A DNA stretch of 43,183 nt from Candidatus Dormiibacter inghamiae. GTDB taxonomy: Bacteria; Chloroflexota; Dormibacteria; Dormibacterales; Dormibacteraceae. Numbering within the stretch: the first letter of the stretch is position 1; each line of letters begins with the position of its first letter. Below the pieces are notes generated by a model. It searched no databases and was not told where the DNA came from. It saw only the letters and a list, made by a program, of their open reading frames with translations. Position numbers and translations under genes: made by a program. The stretch covers positions 1 through 43,183 of the forward strand of contig JAEKNQ010000048.1 in the NCBI GenBank assembly GCA_016464825.1, read 5' to 3'. Positions 30,142-36,967 of the stretch are shown here, piece after piece.

Positions 30142-31734
30142 ATGGCGCTGCCGTTCTTTGAGGGCGATCCCACCTACAACCAACCGGATTCGTACTGGCA
30201 GGCACTCGGCTGGATCACTGTCGGGCGGGCGGCCGACAGGATCCGAGAAAAGATCGGCGAGTGGCGTCACCCGATCCTGATCAAGGGTGAGGTGAGCGGT
30301 CTCAACCAGTCCAATGGCCACTACTTCTTCACGCTTAAGGACGAGTTGGCCCAGCTGTCAGTGTTCCTGCCCGCGACTGTTGCAACCGCGCTCAACGCAC
30401 TGCCCAAGAACGGCGAGACCTGCTTGGTCGGCGGACGGCTGCAGTTCTCGTCCAGATTGGGCAAGCTGCAGTTCGTCGCGGCCTGGGTGCAGTACGACGA
30501 CATCGGCCGCATGCACGCGGAGCTGGAGGCCCTGAAGCGGCACCTGGACGCACAGGGCGCCTTTGGCCTCGAACGCAAGCGTCCGCTCCCCTTCCTGCCT
30601 CGGGCTGTGGCCCTGGTGACCTCGCCCAGCGGCGCTGTGATCCATGACCTCCAGGTCACCATCCAGAAGCGCTTTCCGGAGATGCCGATCCTTGTCTACC
30701 CGGCGCAGGTGCAGGGCGGTCAGGCGGCAGCCAGCGTGGCCGCGGCGCTGGATCGCTGCAACCAGGAGGCACACGCCGACGTCGTGGTGATCGCCCGGGG
30801 CGGCGGCAGCTTTGAGGACCTGTATCCCTTCAACACTCTGCCCATCGTGCAGGCGATTCTGCGTTCGCGGCTGCCGGTAGCAACCGCGCTGGGCCACACC
30901 TCGGATCGGACGCTGGCCGACCGGGTGGCGGACGTTGAGTGCCAGACGCCCACCGCGGCGGCAAATCGCGTGGTGCCCGAGAAGGCCAGGCTCTCAGCTG
31001 ACCTCCAACGAAGCCGGCTGCGACTGGAGCGATGTATGGACGCACTTGCGGCGGCACGAGGGCGGGAGTTGAGCCAGGGCAGTGATCGCCTCGCTCGATT
31101 GGCGGCGGCGGTCCTGCAGCCACGCCTCCAGCGCCTTGAGAGCTGCCGCCGGCAGCTGGCCGCGATCAGCCCGGCCCGCCAGCTCGAGCTGCGCGATCGC
31201 CACCTTCGAGAACAACTCACCCGCCTTGAACGGCTGGCCCAGGCCGCGCTGAACGGCAGCCTTCAGGCCCTTGCCGCGCGCGGCGGCACCGCTCGCGTGG
31301 TTCGTTCCCTGGAGGAGCGCTTGCTGCGGGCGAAGACCGAACTGGCCCAGCGGCACGAGCGCTTTGCAGCATTAGCGCCGCGACAGCTGGCGGTCCGCGC
31401 TACCGCCATGGCTGACCGACGACTTAGGCTGCGGGCAGCCAGCCGGCAAACAGTGGACGCTAGGAGCGCGGTGCTGACGGCCCGCCGCGGCCAGGAGCGG
31501 GTCGGCCGGAGTATCGCCGAGCGATTGGTGCGTTCCACCCAGGCGCTGGAGCAGCAGCGTCTGCGGCTGGAGGCGCTGAGCCCGGAAGGTGTGCTGAGCC
31601 GCGGCTACAGCATTACCACTGACGCCTCCGGCCGCGTGGTTGTCTCGGCCAAGCAAACGGCGCCCGGTGCCCGCATCTCAGTCCGGCTGGCCGCGGGTGC
31701 CCTGGCCGCCCGAGTGGAGGAGGCTAATCCTTGA
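30142..31734 (+). CDS. xseA: Exodeoxyribonuclease VII large subunit
   Basis: The 530-residue protein is the catalytic subunit of exonuclease VII, which degrades single-stranded DNA to short oligonucleotides. An OB-fold segment (residues 25-125) has ILIKGEVSGLNQSNGHYFFT and CLVGGRLQFSSRLG. The catalytic core (130-320) has VALVTSPSGAVIHDLQVT, VVVIARGGGSFEDLYPFNT near residue 214, and ALGHTSDRTLADRVADVE near residue 251. A long coiled-coil-like helical region follows, and the C terminus returns with VLSRGYSITTDASGRVV. It is somewhat longer than the E. coli protein because of the helical part. The TTG of xseB overlaps its stop by 3 nt (TTGA), so the two subunits are made together. Confidence 0.94.
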   Translation: MALPFFEGDPTYNQPDSYWQALGWITVGRAADRIREKIGEWRHPILIKGEVSGLNQSNGHYFFTLKDELAQLSVFLPATVATALNALPKNGETCLVGGRLQFSSRLGKLQFVAAWVQYDDIGRMHAELEALKRHLDAQGAFGLERKRPLPFLPRAVALVTSPSGAVIHDLQVTIQKRFPEMPILVYPAQVQGGQAAASVAAALDRCNQEAHADVVVIARGGGSFEDLYPFNTLPIVQAILRSRLPVATALGHTSDRTLADRVADVECQTPTAAANRVVPEKARLSADLQRSRLRLERCMDALAAARGRELSQGSDRLARLAAAVLQPRLQRLESCRRQLAAISPARQLELRDRHLREQLTRLERLAQAALNGSLQALAARGGTARVVRSLEERLLRAKTELAQRHERFAALAPRQLAVRATAMADRRLRLRAASRQTVDARSAVLTARRGQERVGRSIAERLVRSTQALEQQRLRLEALSPEGVLSRGYSITTDASGRVVVSAKQTAPGARISVRLAAGALAARVEEANP

Positions 31735-31958
31735 CGAGCCCAGAGGAACTGCCCTACGAGCGCGCGCTGGCCCTCTTCGATGAGAAGCTGCAAGCGCTGG
31801 AGAACGGGAACCTGTCTCTGGAGGACGCTTTGACCGCCGTGGACGAGGCGCGGGTCTACCTCCGAGTGTGCGAGCAGCGACTGAGCGAGGCGAAGAGCCG
31901 GATCGAAGTGCGCCCGGCCCCCCCGGCAGAGGAAGCCAAAGACGACAGCGCGTTCTAG
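31731..31958 (+). CDS. xseB: Exodeoxyribonuclease VII small subunit
   Basis: This 75-residue protein has the conserved XseB helical hairpin: LPYERALALFDEKLQALENG near residue 7, then LSLEDALTAVDEARVYLRVC and EQRLSEAKSRIEV. It binds the XseA helical region and is needed for activity. The start is a TTG overlapping the xseA stop. About 80 bp separate it from the next gene, which has its own ribosome-binding site. Confidence 0.93.
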   Translation: MTSPEELPYERALALFDEKLQALENGNLSLEDALTAVDEARVYLRVCEQRLSEAKSRIEVRPAPPAEEAKDDSAF

Positions 31959-32041
31959 TGGGACATTAGGTCAAGGCGCTAGGTCGGTCGGTAAGTGATC
32001 AGAGGCGGCCGGCAGGGCGCTGGTCTTTTGGAGGTTTTCGC

Positions 32042-32473
32042 ATGCAGGACAAGCTGCGCCTGGAGGGGCTCACACTCACTGTCGAAAGCGTCGCCAAATC
32101 GGTCGAGTTCTACGGCGGAACCCTGGGGCTGGAAGTGGCCTACCACCCGGGGCCAGCCTTCGCCCTGATCAAGGTTGGCGGAGAGCTCGGCGGAACCATC
32201 GGGCTGCTCTCGGTCGAGCAGGCGCGCAAGAAAGGCGTCAAGAAGATGACTGCGAACCAGACGAAGGCGATCCACATCGAGTTCACTACCGATGACCTCG
32301 ACGCTATCTACGAGGAACTGACCGCCAGAGGCATGACGTTTGACGAGCCGCCACACGACGAACCCTGGGAGCGCGTGATGAGGGGATTCGACCCCGACGG
32401 ATATTCCGTCGAGATCGCCCAGGGCCGGCGTGGTCAAGACGGCGACATCTGGACCAAAGTGACGGTTCCCTAG
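32042..32473 (+). CDS. VOC-superfamily (glyoxalase-like) protein
   Basis: The 143-residue product has two beta-alpha-beta-beta-beta modules of the vicinal oxygen chelate fold. The first starts LEGLTLTVESVAKSVEFYGG and ends with AFALIKVGGELGG. The second starts AIHIEFTTDDLDAIYEELTA near residue 77, where H and E could be metal ligands, and ends with GFDPDGYSVEIAQG. The family includes glyoxalase I, extradiol dioxygenases and resistance proteins; nothing here selects among them. GGAGG upstream of ATG 32042 (TTGGAGGTTTTCGCATG) is a good ribosome site. It converges with the GT2 gene (30 bp between stops). Confidence 0.85.
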   Translation: MQDKLRLEGLTLTVESVAKSVEFYGGTLGLEVAYHPGPAFALIKVGGELGGTIGLLSVEQARKKGVKKMTANQTKAIHIEFTTDDLDAIYEELTARGMTFDEPPHDEPWERVMRGFDPDGYSVEIAQGRRGQDGDIWTKVTVP

Positions 32474-32503
32474 ATCGCCAAGGTCACCGACCAGCACTGT
32501 CCG

Positions 32504-33802
32504 CTAGCGCCCGGCAGGCAGGTCCTCCGCCGGCGGCCGCCCTTCCGGCCATGCCTCGTCGGCCGGTTTGAACTCCGGCGCACCCGGCACCGGTTCCTCC
32601 CTGTTCTGCGGAGCTGGCGAACCGCCCGTCCGGGCACCCTCGTGCAGGTGAGACTGCTCACCTGTCGGTCTCCCAGTCGGTTTCGCTGGACCGGTCAGCA
32701 GCGGGGCTGCGCCACCCTCGACCGTCGGTCCGGCCCGTCGCCGCCCAGATCGAGGCGGAGACTGTGATTGCTCGGGGGCCCGGTCGGGAGCCACCGCTTG
32801 GGCCCCTGAGGCGACCGGCTCGTGTCCGGCCTGCGCCGGCGGCTCGGCGGTCGGCGGCGCCAGCGGCTGCGGCTGAGGCTCGCGCTCATGCGGCTGTGAG
32901 CTCCGCGCGTCAGCCTCGCGCTGCTGGAAGGCCGCCGCCTGCGCGCTGAGCTCTAAGCGCACTATCTCATACAGCCAACGCGCCCAGTTTGCGAGCCAGA
33001 CCACCCCGTTGGGAAAGGCTGAGAGGTTGGCTGCGTAGTGCTTGTGGTGAAAGGTCCAGAGTGAGCGGTGGCGGGCCCAGAGCTCGCTCCTCACTTCAGT
33101 CTTAGGCAGATTCAAAGGCGTTCGCACGGCGTGCGCTTGAGGCACAAAGTAGATCTTCCAACCGCCGGCCTTCAGCCTGTAGCAGAGGTCCAGGTCCGCC
33201 CCTTCCTGGCCGTAGTCGGAGTCGAGGAAACCCACCCGGTCCACGGCCGCCCGCCGCACGAGAAGGCAGGCGGAGCTGCCGGCGTCTATCTCATGAGCCT
33301 CGGCCCCACCGCCCAGCCGGCTGGCCCCGAAGCGGCTGTTGGGGAAGACGCGATCCAGGCCTGTCGCGGCACCGACGTGGCGCGCAGGCGTGGGGAACGC
33401 CCGCCGAGCCTCCAGGTCGAGCTCGCCCTCCTCATCGACCAGCAGGGGGCAGGTTGCCCCCATGTCAGGTCGCGTGAGCAGAAAGTCAGCCAGCTTGCCG
33501 ACGCAGCCGGGCCCCACTGTGACGCTCGGATCGACGAGGAGCACGAAGCGACCCTCCGCCAGAGCCAGGCCGGCGTTGCCCGCCACGCCGAAGCTGCTGT
33601 CGGCCGGTCGGCGGACGATCTTGACGATCGGAAACCTTTCGCGGACGGCCTCAACTGTTCCGTCACTGGACGACCTGTCGACCAAAATTGCCTCCAGCGG
33701 GATGTCGGCAGTGTCCTTCAACCCCTGCAGGCAGGCCACCGTCCGCGCTCGCTGGTTCTCGGCGACTACGATTGCGGAAACAAGCGGCTTACCCGCGGAC
33801 AT
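32504..33802 (-). CDS. GT2 glycosyltransferase with long disordered C-terminal tail
   Basis: Residues 1-270 of this 432-residue protein are a GT-A family 2 enzyme of the rhamnosyl/galactofuranosyl type. They include VSAIVVAENQRARTVACLQG near residue 8, AILVDRSSSDGTVEAVRERF near residue 38, FVLLVDPSVTVGPG near residue 85, the acceptor region GSSACLLVRRAAVDRVGF near residue 163, and YGQEGADLDLCYRLKAGGWK near residue 187. Residues 290-432 are Pro/Glu/Ala/Gln-rich and disordered, an unusual tail for this family. ATG 33802 is used because TATTCT lies 8 nt upstream; the frame is open to 33895. It is divergent from the flippase gene (67 bp between starts), suggesting both act on the same surface polysaccharide. 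Confidence 0.85.
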   Translation of the reverse strand: MSAGKPLVSAIVVAENQRARTVACLQGLKDTADIPLEAILVDRSSSDGTVEAVRERFPIVKIVRRPADSSFGVAGNAGLALAEGRFVLLVDPSVTVGPGCVGKLADFLLTRPDMGATCPLLVDEEGELDLEARRAFPTPARHVGAATGLDRVFPNSRFGASRLGGGAEAHEIDAGSSACLLVRRAAVDRVGFLDSDYGQEGADLDLCYRLKAGGWKIYFVPQAHAVRTPLNLPKTEVRSELWARHRSLWTFHHKHYAANLSAFPNGVVWLANWARWLYEIVRLELSAQAAAFQQREADARSSQPHEREPQPQPLAPPTAEPPAQAGHEPVASGAQAVAPDRAPEQSQSPPRSGRRRAGPTVEGGAAPLLTGPAKPTGRPTGEQSHLHEGARTGGSPAPQNREEPVPGAPEFKPADEAWPEGRPPAEDLPAGR

Positions 33803-33810
33803 GCCCGCCA

Positions 33811-33816
33811 AGAATA
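33811..33816 (-). promoter_or_regulatory. -10 box of the GT2 gene
   Basis: TATTCT on the minus strand ends 8 nt before ATG 33802. The opposing promoter (TAAACT, 33853-33858) drives the flippase gene, so 67 bp hold both promoters. Confidence 0.4.
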
Positions 33817-33869
33817 ACCAGGAGCCGCCGGGTTCGCCCCCGGCGGCCTGGGTAAACTCTTGACTCCGC

Positions 33870-35183
33870 GTGAGCCTCCCCACCGAGTCAATCACGCGCC
33901 GGTCTCACATTGCGCGGCTGGACCGCCTGCGCCGGAGCCGGCTCGTACGCCAGAATCTGATCCTGTTTCTCGGCGGGTTCAGCGCGGGCATAGGTGGTTT
34001 CGTCTACCACGCGATAGCTACGCGGTATCTGGGTCCGCGCACGTACGGAGAGGTCGCCGCCATCGTGGCGGTCTTCACTGTCGGCACGACCGCCTACCAG
34101 ATCTTGACCATCGTCCTAGCCCGCTATTCGGCGCACCTTCAGGCTGAGGGCCGCCCCGGCAGTCTTCCCTACATCGCCCGACGTGCAGCACTGGTCCTGG
34201 CTCCGCCATCAATGCTCTTCCTGGCCGGCGCCGCGCTGCTCGCTGGACCGGCCGCTCGTTTTCTCAATCTCGACTCGCCGCTGCCGCTGCTCTGGACCGC
34301 CCTAGCAATGGTGGCCTATTCCTACCTCGCCATTCCCCGCGGCCTGCTCCAGGGAAGTCAGCACTTCACAGGCTTCTCGGTCAACCTGGCCAGCGAGCTG
34401 GCCGTCAGAACGGGTGGCCTGACGTTGTTGCTGGTGCTCGGCCTCCGGGTCAATGGCGCCGCGCTGGCCCTGGTCGCGGGGGCCGCCTGGGGCATCCTGC
34501 TCGGTCTGTACTCTCTGCGCAATGTGCTGCGGCTCGCACCGGAGCAAGCCCAGCTGCGGACCATGGTCCACTTCGCCCTCACAGCAGCTGCCGGTACAGC
34601 CGGGATCCTGCTGCTCTACAACGTGGACGTGGTCCTCTCGGCGCACTTCCTGAACAAGCACTCGGTCGGCGTATACGGCGTTCTTAACAAGCTGGGCACC
34701 ATCGTTTACTTCCTCACGCTCAGCGTCAGCCAGGTACTGTTCCCGCGCGTGGTGGAGGCTGTGGCGACGAAGAACCACCCCGGCCGCCTGCTGTTGATGT
34801 CGGGCGGGATCATGGGGCTCCTAGGCCTGTGCGCCATCGGAGGCTTCTGGCTCTTCGGCTGGCTCGTGCTGGCGCTGTTCGGCCCGGGCCTCCAGGAGGG
34901 CCTTCCTTACCTTGTCTTGGTGGGCGTGATAGGTCTCGGCCTGAGCCTTGACAACTTGCTGGTCCAGTTCTTCATGGCAGTCCACGATCGGGTCTTCATC
35001 CCCATACTGGCCGCCGCGTGTGCGCTGGAGGCCGCGCTGATCACCCTCTTTCACGCTGGCATCGGTCAGGTGGTGGGGGACGTCTTGACAGCAGTCCTGC
35101 TCCTGCTGGGAGCGCTGATGGTCCGCTGGCTGCTCCTGCTGCCCGGCCTGCGCCCCGAGATGGTCACGGCGGAGGAGGACTGA
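33870..35183 (+). CDS. Wzx/MATE-type polysaccharide flippase (oligosaccharide transporter)
   Basis: The 437-residue protein has about 12 hydrophobic segments and belongs to the MOP superfamily of lipid-linked oligosaccharide flippases. It begins after a basic stretch with ILFLGGFSAGIGGFVYHAIA, then ATRYLGPRTYGEVAAIVAVF near residue 50, the pattern of Wzx proteins (A..LG...YG....). GILLLYNVDVVLSAHFLNKH near residue 247 and SVGVYGVLNKLGTIVYFLT near residue 266 match the second-half repeat. It would move a lipid-linked glycan unit across the membrane, possibly one made with the GT2 enzyme encoded divergently. GTG 33870 is the start; TAAACT lies 11 nt upstream. It is terminated by the hairpin at 35194-35227. 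Confidence 0.88.
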   Translation: MSLPTESITRRSHIARLDRLRRSRLVRQNLILFLGGFSAGIGGFVYHAIATRYLGPRTYGEVAAIVAVFTVGTTAYQILTIVLARYSAHLQAEGRPGSLPYIARRAALVLAPPSMLFLAGAALLAGPAARFLNLDSPLPLLWTALAMVAYSYLAIPRGLLQGSQHFTGFSVNLASELAVRTGGLTLLLVLGLRVNGAALALVAGAAWGILLGLYSLRNVLRLAPEQAQLRTMVHFALTAAAGTAGILLLYNVDVVLSAHFLNKHSVGVYGVLNKLGTIVYFLTLSVSQVLFPRVVEAVATKNHPGRLLLMSGGIMGLLGLCAIGGFWLFGWLVLALFGPGLQEGLPYLVLVGVIGLGLSLDNLLVQFFMAVHDRVFIPILAAACALEAALITLFHAGIGQVVGDVLTAVLLLLGALMVRWLLLLPGLRPEMVTAEED

Positions 35184-35193
35184 GGCGGCAACG

Positions 35194-35227
35194 AAAAACC
35201 CCGCCACCCTCGCGGGCGACGGGGTTT
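35194..35227 (-). terminator. Intrinsic terminator after the 5S rRNA gene (may be bidirectional)
   Basis: AAACCCCG (35196-35203) pairs with CGGGGTTT (35220-35227) around a G/C-rich loop. On the minus strand the stem is followed by TTTTT, making a proper terminator for the 5S transcript. On the plus strand it stands 10 bp after the flippase stop and could stop that transcript too. Confidence 0.8.
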
Positions 35228-35231
35228 AGAT

Positions 35232-35349
35232 GCTCGGCAACGACCTACTCTCCCACCGCGTTACCGCGGCAGTACCATCGGCGCAGGAGGGCTTAACTGC
35301 CGTGTTCGGAATGGGAACGGGTGTTTCCCCTCCGCCGTAGCCACCGAAC
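35232..35349 (-). rRNA. rrf: 5S ribosomal RNA
   Basis: On the minus strand the sequence starts near TTCGGTGGCTACGGCG and contains the 5S signatures ACCCGTTCCCATTCCGAAC and AGTTAAGCCCTC. It ends with GGTGGGAGAGTAGG and GTTGCCGA, the last pairing with the 5' TCGGTGGC to close helix I. Length is about 117 nt. It stands alone: no 16S or 23S gene is nearby. A consensus -10 box (TATAAT) lies 6-7 nt before its 5' end and an intrinsic terminator follows, so it forms an independent transcription unit. Confidence 0.95.
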
Positions 35350-35355
35350 TACTCG

Positions 35356-35387
35356 ATTATAGGCGCTCAGGCCGGCTCAGAGCGCCT
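35356..35387 (-). promoter_or_regulatory. 5S rRNA promoter with adjacent hairpin
   Basis: On the minus strand TATAAT (35361-35356) precedes the 5S start by about 7 nt. It directly adjoins a perfect 8-bp hairpin (AGGCGCTC/GAGCGCCT, 35361-35387) that sits just after the rpsU stop. The hairpin may end the rpsU transcript, but lacks a U-tract; no clear -35 box is seen. Confidence 0.6.
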
Positions 35388-35389
35388 CC

Positions 35390-35563
35390 CTAGCGGGAGC
35401 GGCGGCGGCGGGCGCGGAGGCTCTTGATCTTCCGGGCCTCGGCCGGCGGCACGTAGTGCGCCCGACGGCGCATCTCACGCACCAGGCCTTGTTCCTGGAC
35501 CTTCCGGCGGAACTCGCGCAGCGCCTGCTCGAACTCCTCTGGATCCTTGACGACTACCTTCAA
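35390..35563 (-). CDS. rpsU: Small ribosomal subunit protein bS21
   Basis: The 57-residue product has the full bS21 pattern: MKVVVKDPEEFEQALREFRR, then KVQEQGLVREMRRRAHYVPP and a basic C terminus (IKSLRARRRRSR). bS21 assists translation initiation on the 30S subunit. The start is a TTG at 35563, since an in-frame stop lies just upstream and AAGGAAG stands about 10 nt before it. It is upstream of the 5S gene on the same strand, with 40 bp between. CACAAT upstream (about 35595) could be its -10 box. bS21 is missing from most Actinobacteria, so this gene bears on the taxonomy. Confidence 0.92.
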   Translation of the reverse strand: MKVVVKDPEEFEQALREFRRKVQEQGLVREMRRRAHYVPPAEARKIKSLRARRRRSR

Positions 35564-35697
35564 CGACTAATCACTTCCTTCGCTCTTGGATTGTGCCCGG
35601 CGCACGCGTGAGCGGCTGCCTGGGCACTTTCGCAGGATACTGCACGCTTCATGCCCGAAGCAAGCCCTCGGGGCCAAGCGCTAACCTCTTTTCAGGC

Positions 35698-36615
35698 ATG
35701 CCTCGATTGCTCGACCGCGCGATGGCCGGCACCGTGCAGCTGCTGCCCCGCCGGATTGTGCGGCGAGTCTCCGAACGCTATATCGCCGGGGAGACTCTGG
35801 CCGACGCCCTTGCCACAGTCCGCCGGCTCAGCGCCGGCGGCTGCCTGGGGACAGTGGATCTGCTCGGCGAGCACGTCACCAGCCGGCAACAGCCACTGGC
35901 CACCAAGGCAGCGTACAGGGAGGCGATCCAGCGCCTCGCGGAGGAGAAATTGCCGGCCGGCGTCTCAGTCAAGCCCACCGCGTTGGGGCTCGCGGTGGAC
36001 CGCGACCTCTGCCTCCAGAGCCTGCGTGAAGTGGCAGCCGCGGCCGCCCAGCACGGCCGCTTCATGCGAGTCGACATGGAGGAGTCCCACTACACGACCA
36101 GCACGCTGGAGCTCGTCCACGAGTTGCATGCCGACCATGCCAACGTCGGGGCCGTCATCCAGGCCCGGCTGCGCCGAAGCCCTGATGACATCGAAGGACT
36201 GCTGCGCGAGCGGATCTCGGTCCGCCTGTGCAAGGGCATCTACCAGGAACCACCTGACGTAGCCCTCCAGGACTTCGACCAGATCCGGACCGCCTATTTG
36301 CGGCTGCTCGATCGCCTGCTGGAGGCCGGGTGCTATGTCGGCATCGCCACCCATGACCGCTGGCTAGCCGAGCGCTCGCTGGAGATCGTCAGACATCACG
36401 GGTTGGGCAGGCACCAGTACGAGTTTCAGATGCTGATGGGGGTGGCCGAGCCCCTCCGCCGACGGCTTGTCACCGCCCGCCACCGCGTGCGTGTCTACGT
36501 GCCGTACGGCGGCGACTGGTACGCATATTCTCTGCGGCGGCTGCAGGAGAATCCACAGATTGCCACCTCAATCGCGCTCAGCCTGATCGGACGCGCGACT
36601 GTCACCAGCCGCTGA
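35698..36615 (+). CDS. Proline dehydrogenase (monofunctional PRODH)
   Basis: The 305-residue protein is the FAD-dependent first enzyme of proline catabolism, which oxidises proline to pyrroline-5-carboxylate. It is a TIM barrel with TVDLLGEHVTS near residue 56, GVSVKPTALGLAVD near residue 89, and FMRVDMEESHYTTSTLELVH near residue 122. SVRLCKGIYQEPPDVA near residue 178, GIATHDRWL near residue 218, and YEFQMLMGV near residue 241 follow. VYVPYGGDWYAYSLRRLQEN near residue 269 carries the arginine pair that binds the substrate carboxylate. No pyrroline-5-carboxylate dehydrogenase is adjacent. ATG 35698 lies 10 nt after TAACCT; the open frame further upstream is not needed. Confidence 0.92.
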   Translation: MPRLLDRAMAGTVQLLPRRIVRRVSERYIAGETLADALATVRRLSAGGCLGTVDLLGEHVTSRQQPLATKAAYREAIQRLAEEKLPAGVSVKPTALGLAVDRDLCLQSLREVAAAAAQHGRFMRVDMEESHYTTSTLELVHELHADHANVGAVIQARLRRSPDDIEGLLRERISVRLCKGIYQEPPDVALQDFDQIRTAYLRLLDRLLEAGCYVGIATHDRWLAERSLEIVRHHGLGRHQYEFQMLMGVAEPLRRRLVTARHRVRVYVPYGGDWYAYSLRRLQENPQIATSIALSLIGRATVTSR

Positions 36616-36967
36616 GGCGGCTCCTACTGATTCAGCAGCCTTGGGATCGACGTGGACGCTGCTTTCAGTCCAAAACCTCGATAGTTTTCCGGGGCCAACG
36701 CAGATCACGGCGAAGCTCATGCGTCCCTCGCAGCATGTCGTGCTGGCTTGGTAGCTCTGCGGCTCCCTCTTGCCAATTCATTGCCCGGCCGCTGGCCGTC
36801 GGGAGGAGTGGCCAAAGCGCTCGTGATCGAGAGACGTTGGCAGGTCGTTCGCCCAATGTCTAGGACATCCGCCCAGTCTCTACGACATCCGCCTATGCAT
36901 GTGTGCTATCCTCCCCGACGGGAGGAAGGTCTGCCACCGTCAGCTTCTTCATTGAGGGGTACCGCCA
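36616..36967 (+). other. Intergenic region with a tandem repeat and a leader hairpin
   Basis: No convincing gene. A 14-base element (CTAGGACATCCGCC, 36860-36873) recurs with one change 20 bp on (CTACGACATCCGCC, 36880-36893). Just after TGCTAT (36904-36909) lies a perfect hairpin, TCCTCCC/GGGAGGA with a CGAC loop (36909-36926), in the probable leader of the LPxTG gene. A minus-strand open frame (36665-36856) has no recognisable domain. Confidence 0.5.
36858..36893 (+). repeat. Two 14-bp direct repeats, period 20
   Basis: CTAGGACATCCGCC and CTACGACATCCGCC differ at one base. They could be regulator sites for the LPxTG gene or the transposase-binding end of a lost insertion sequence; no transposase gene is found nearby. 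Confidence 0.5.
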
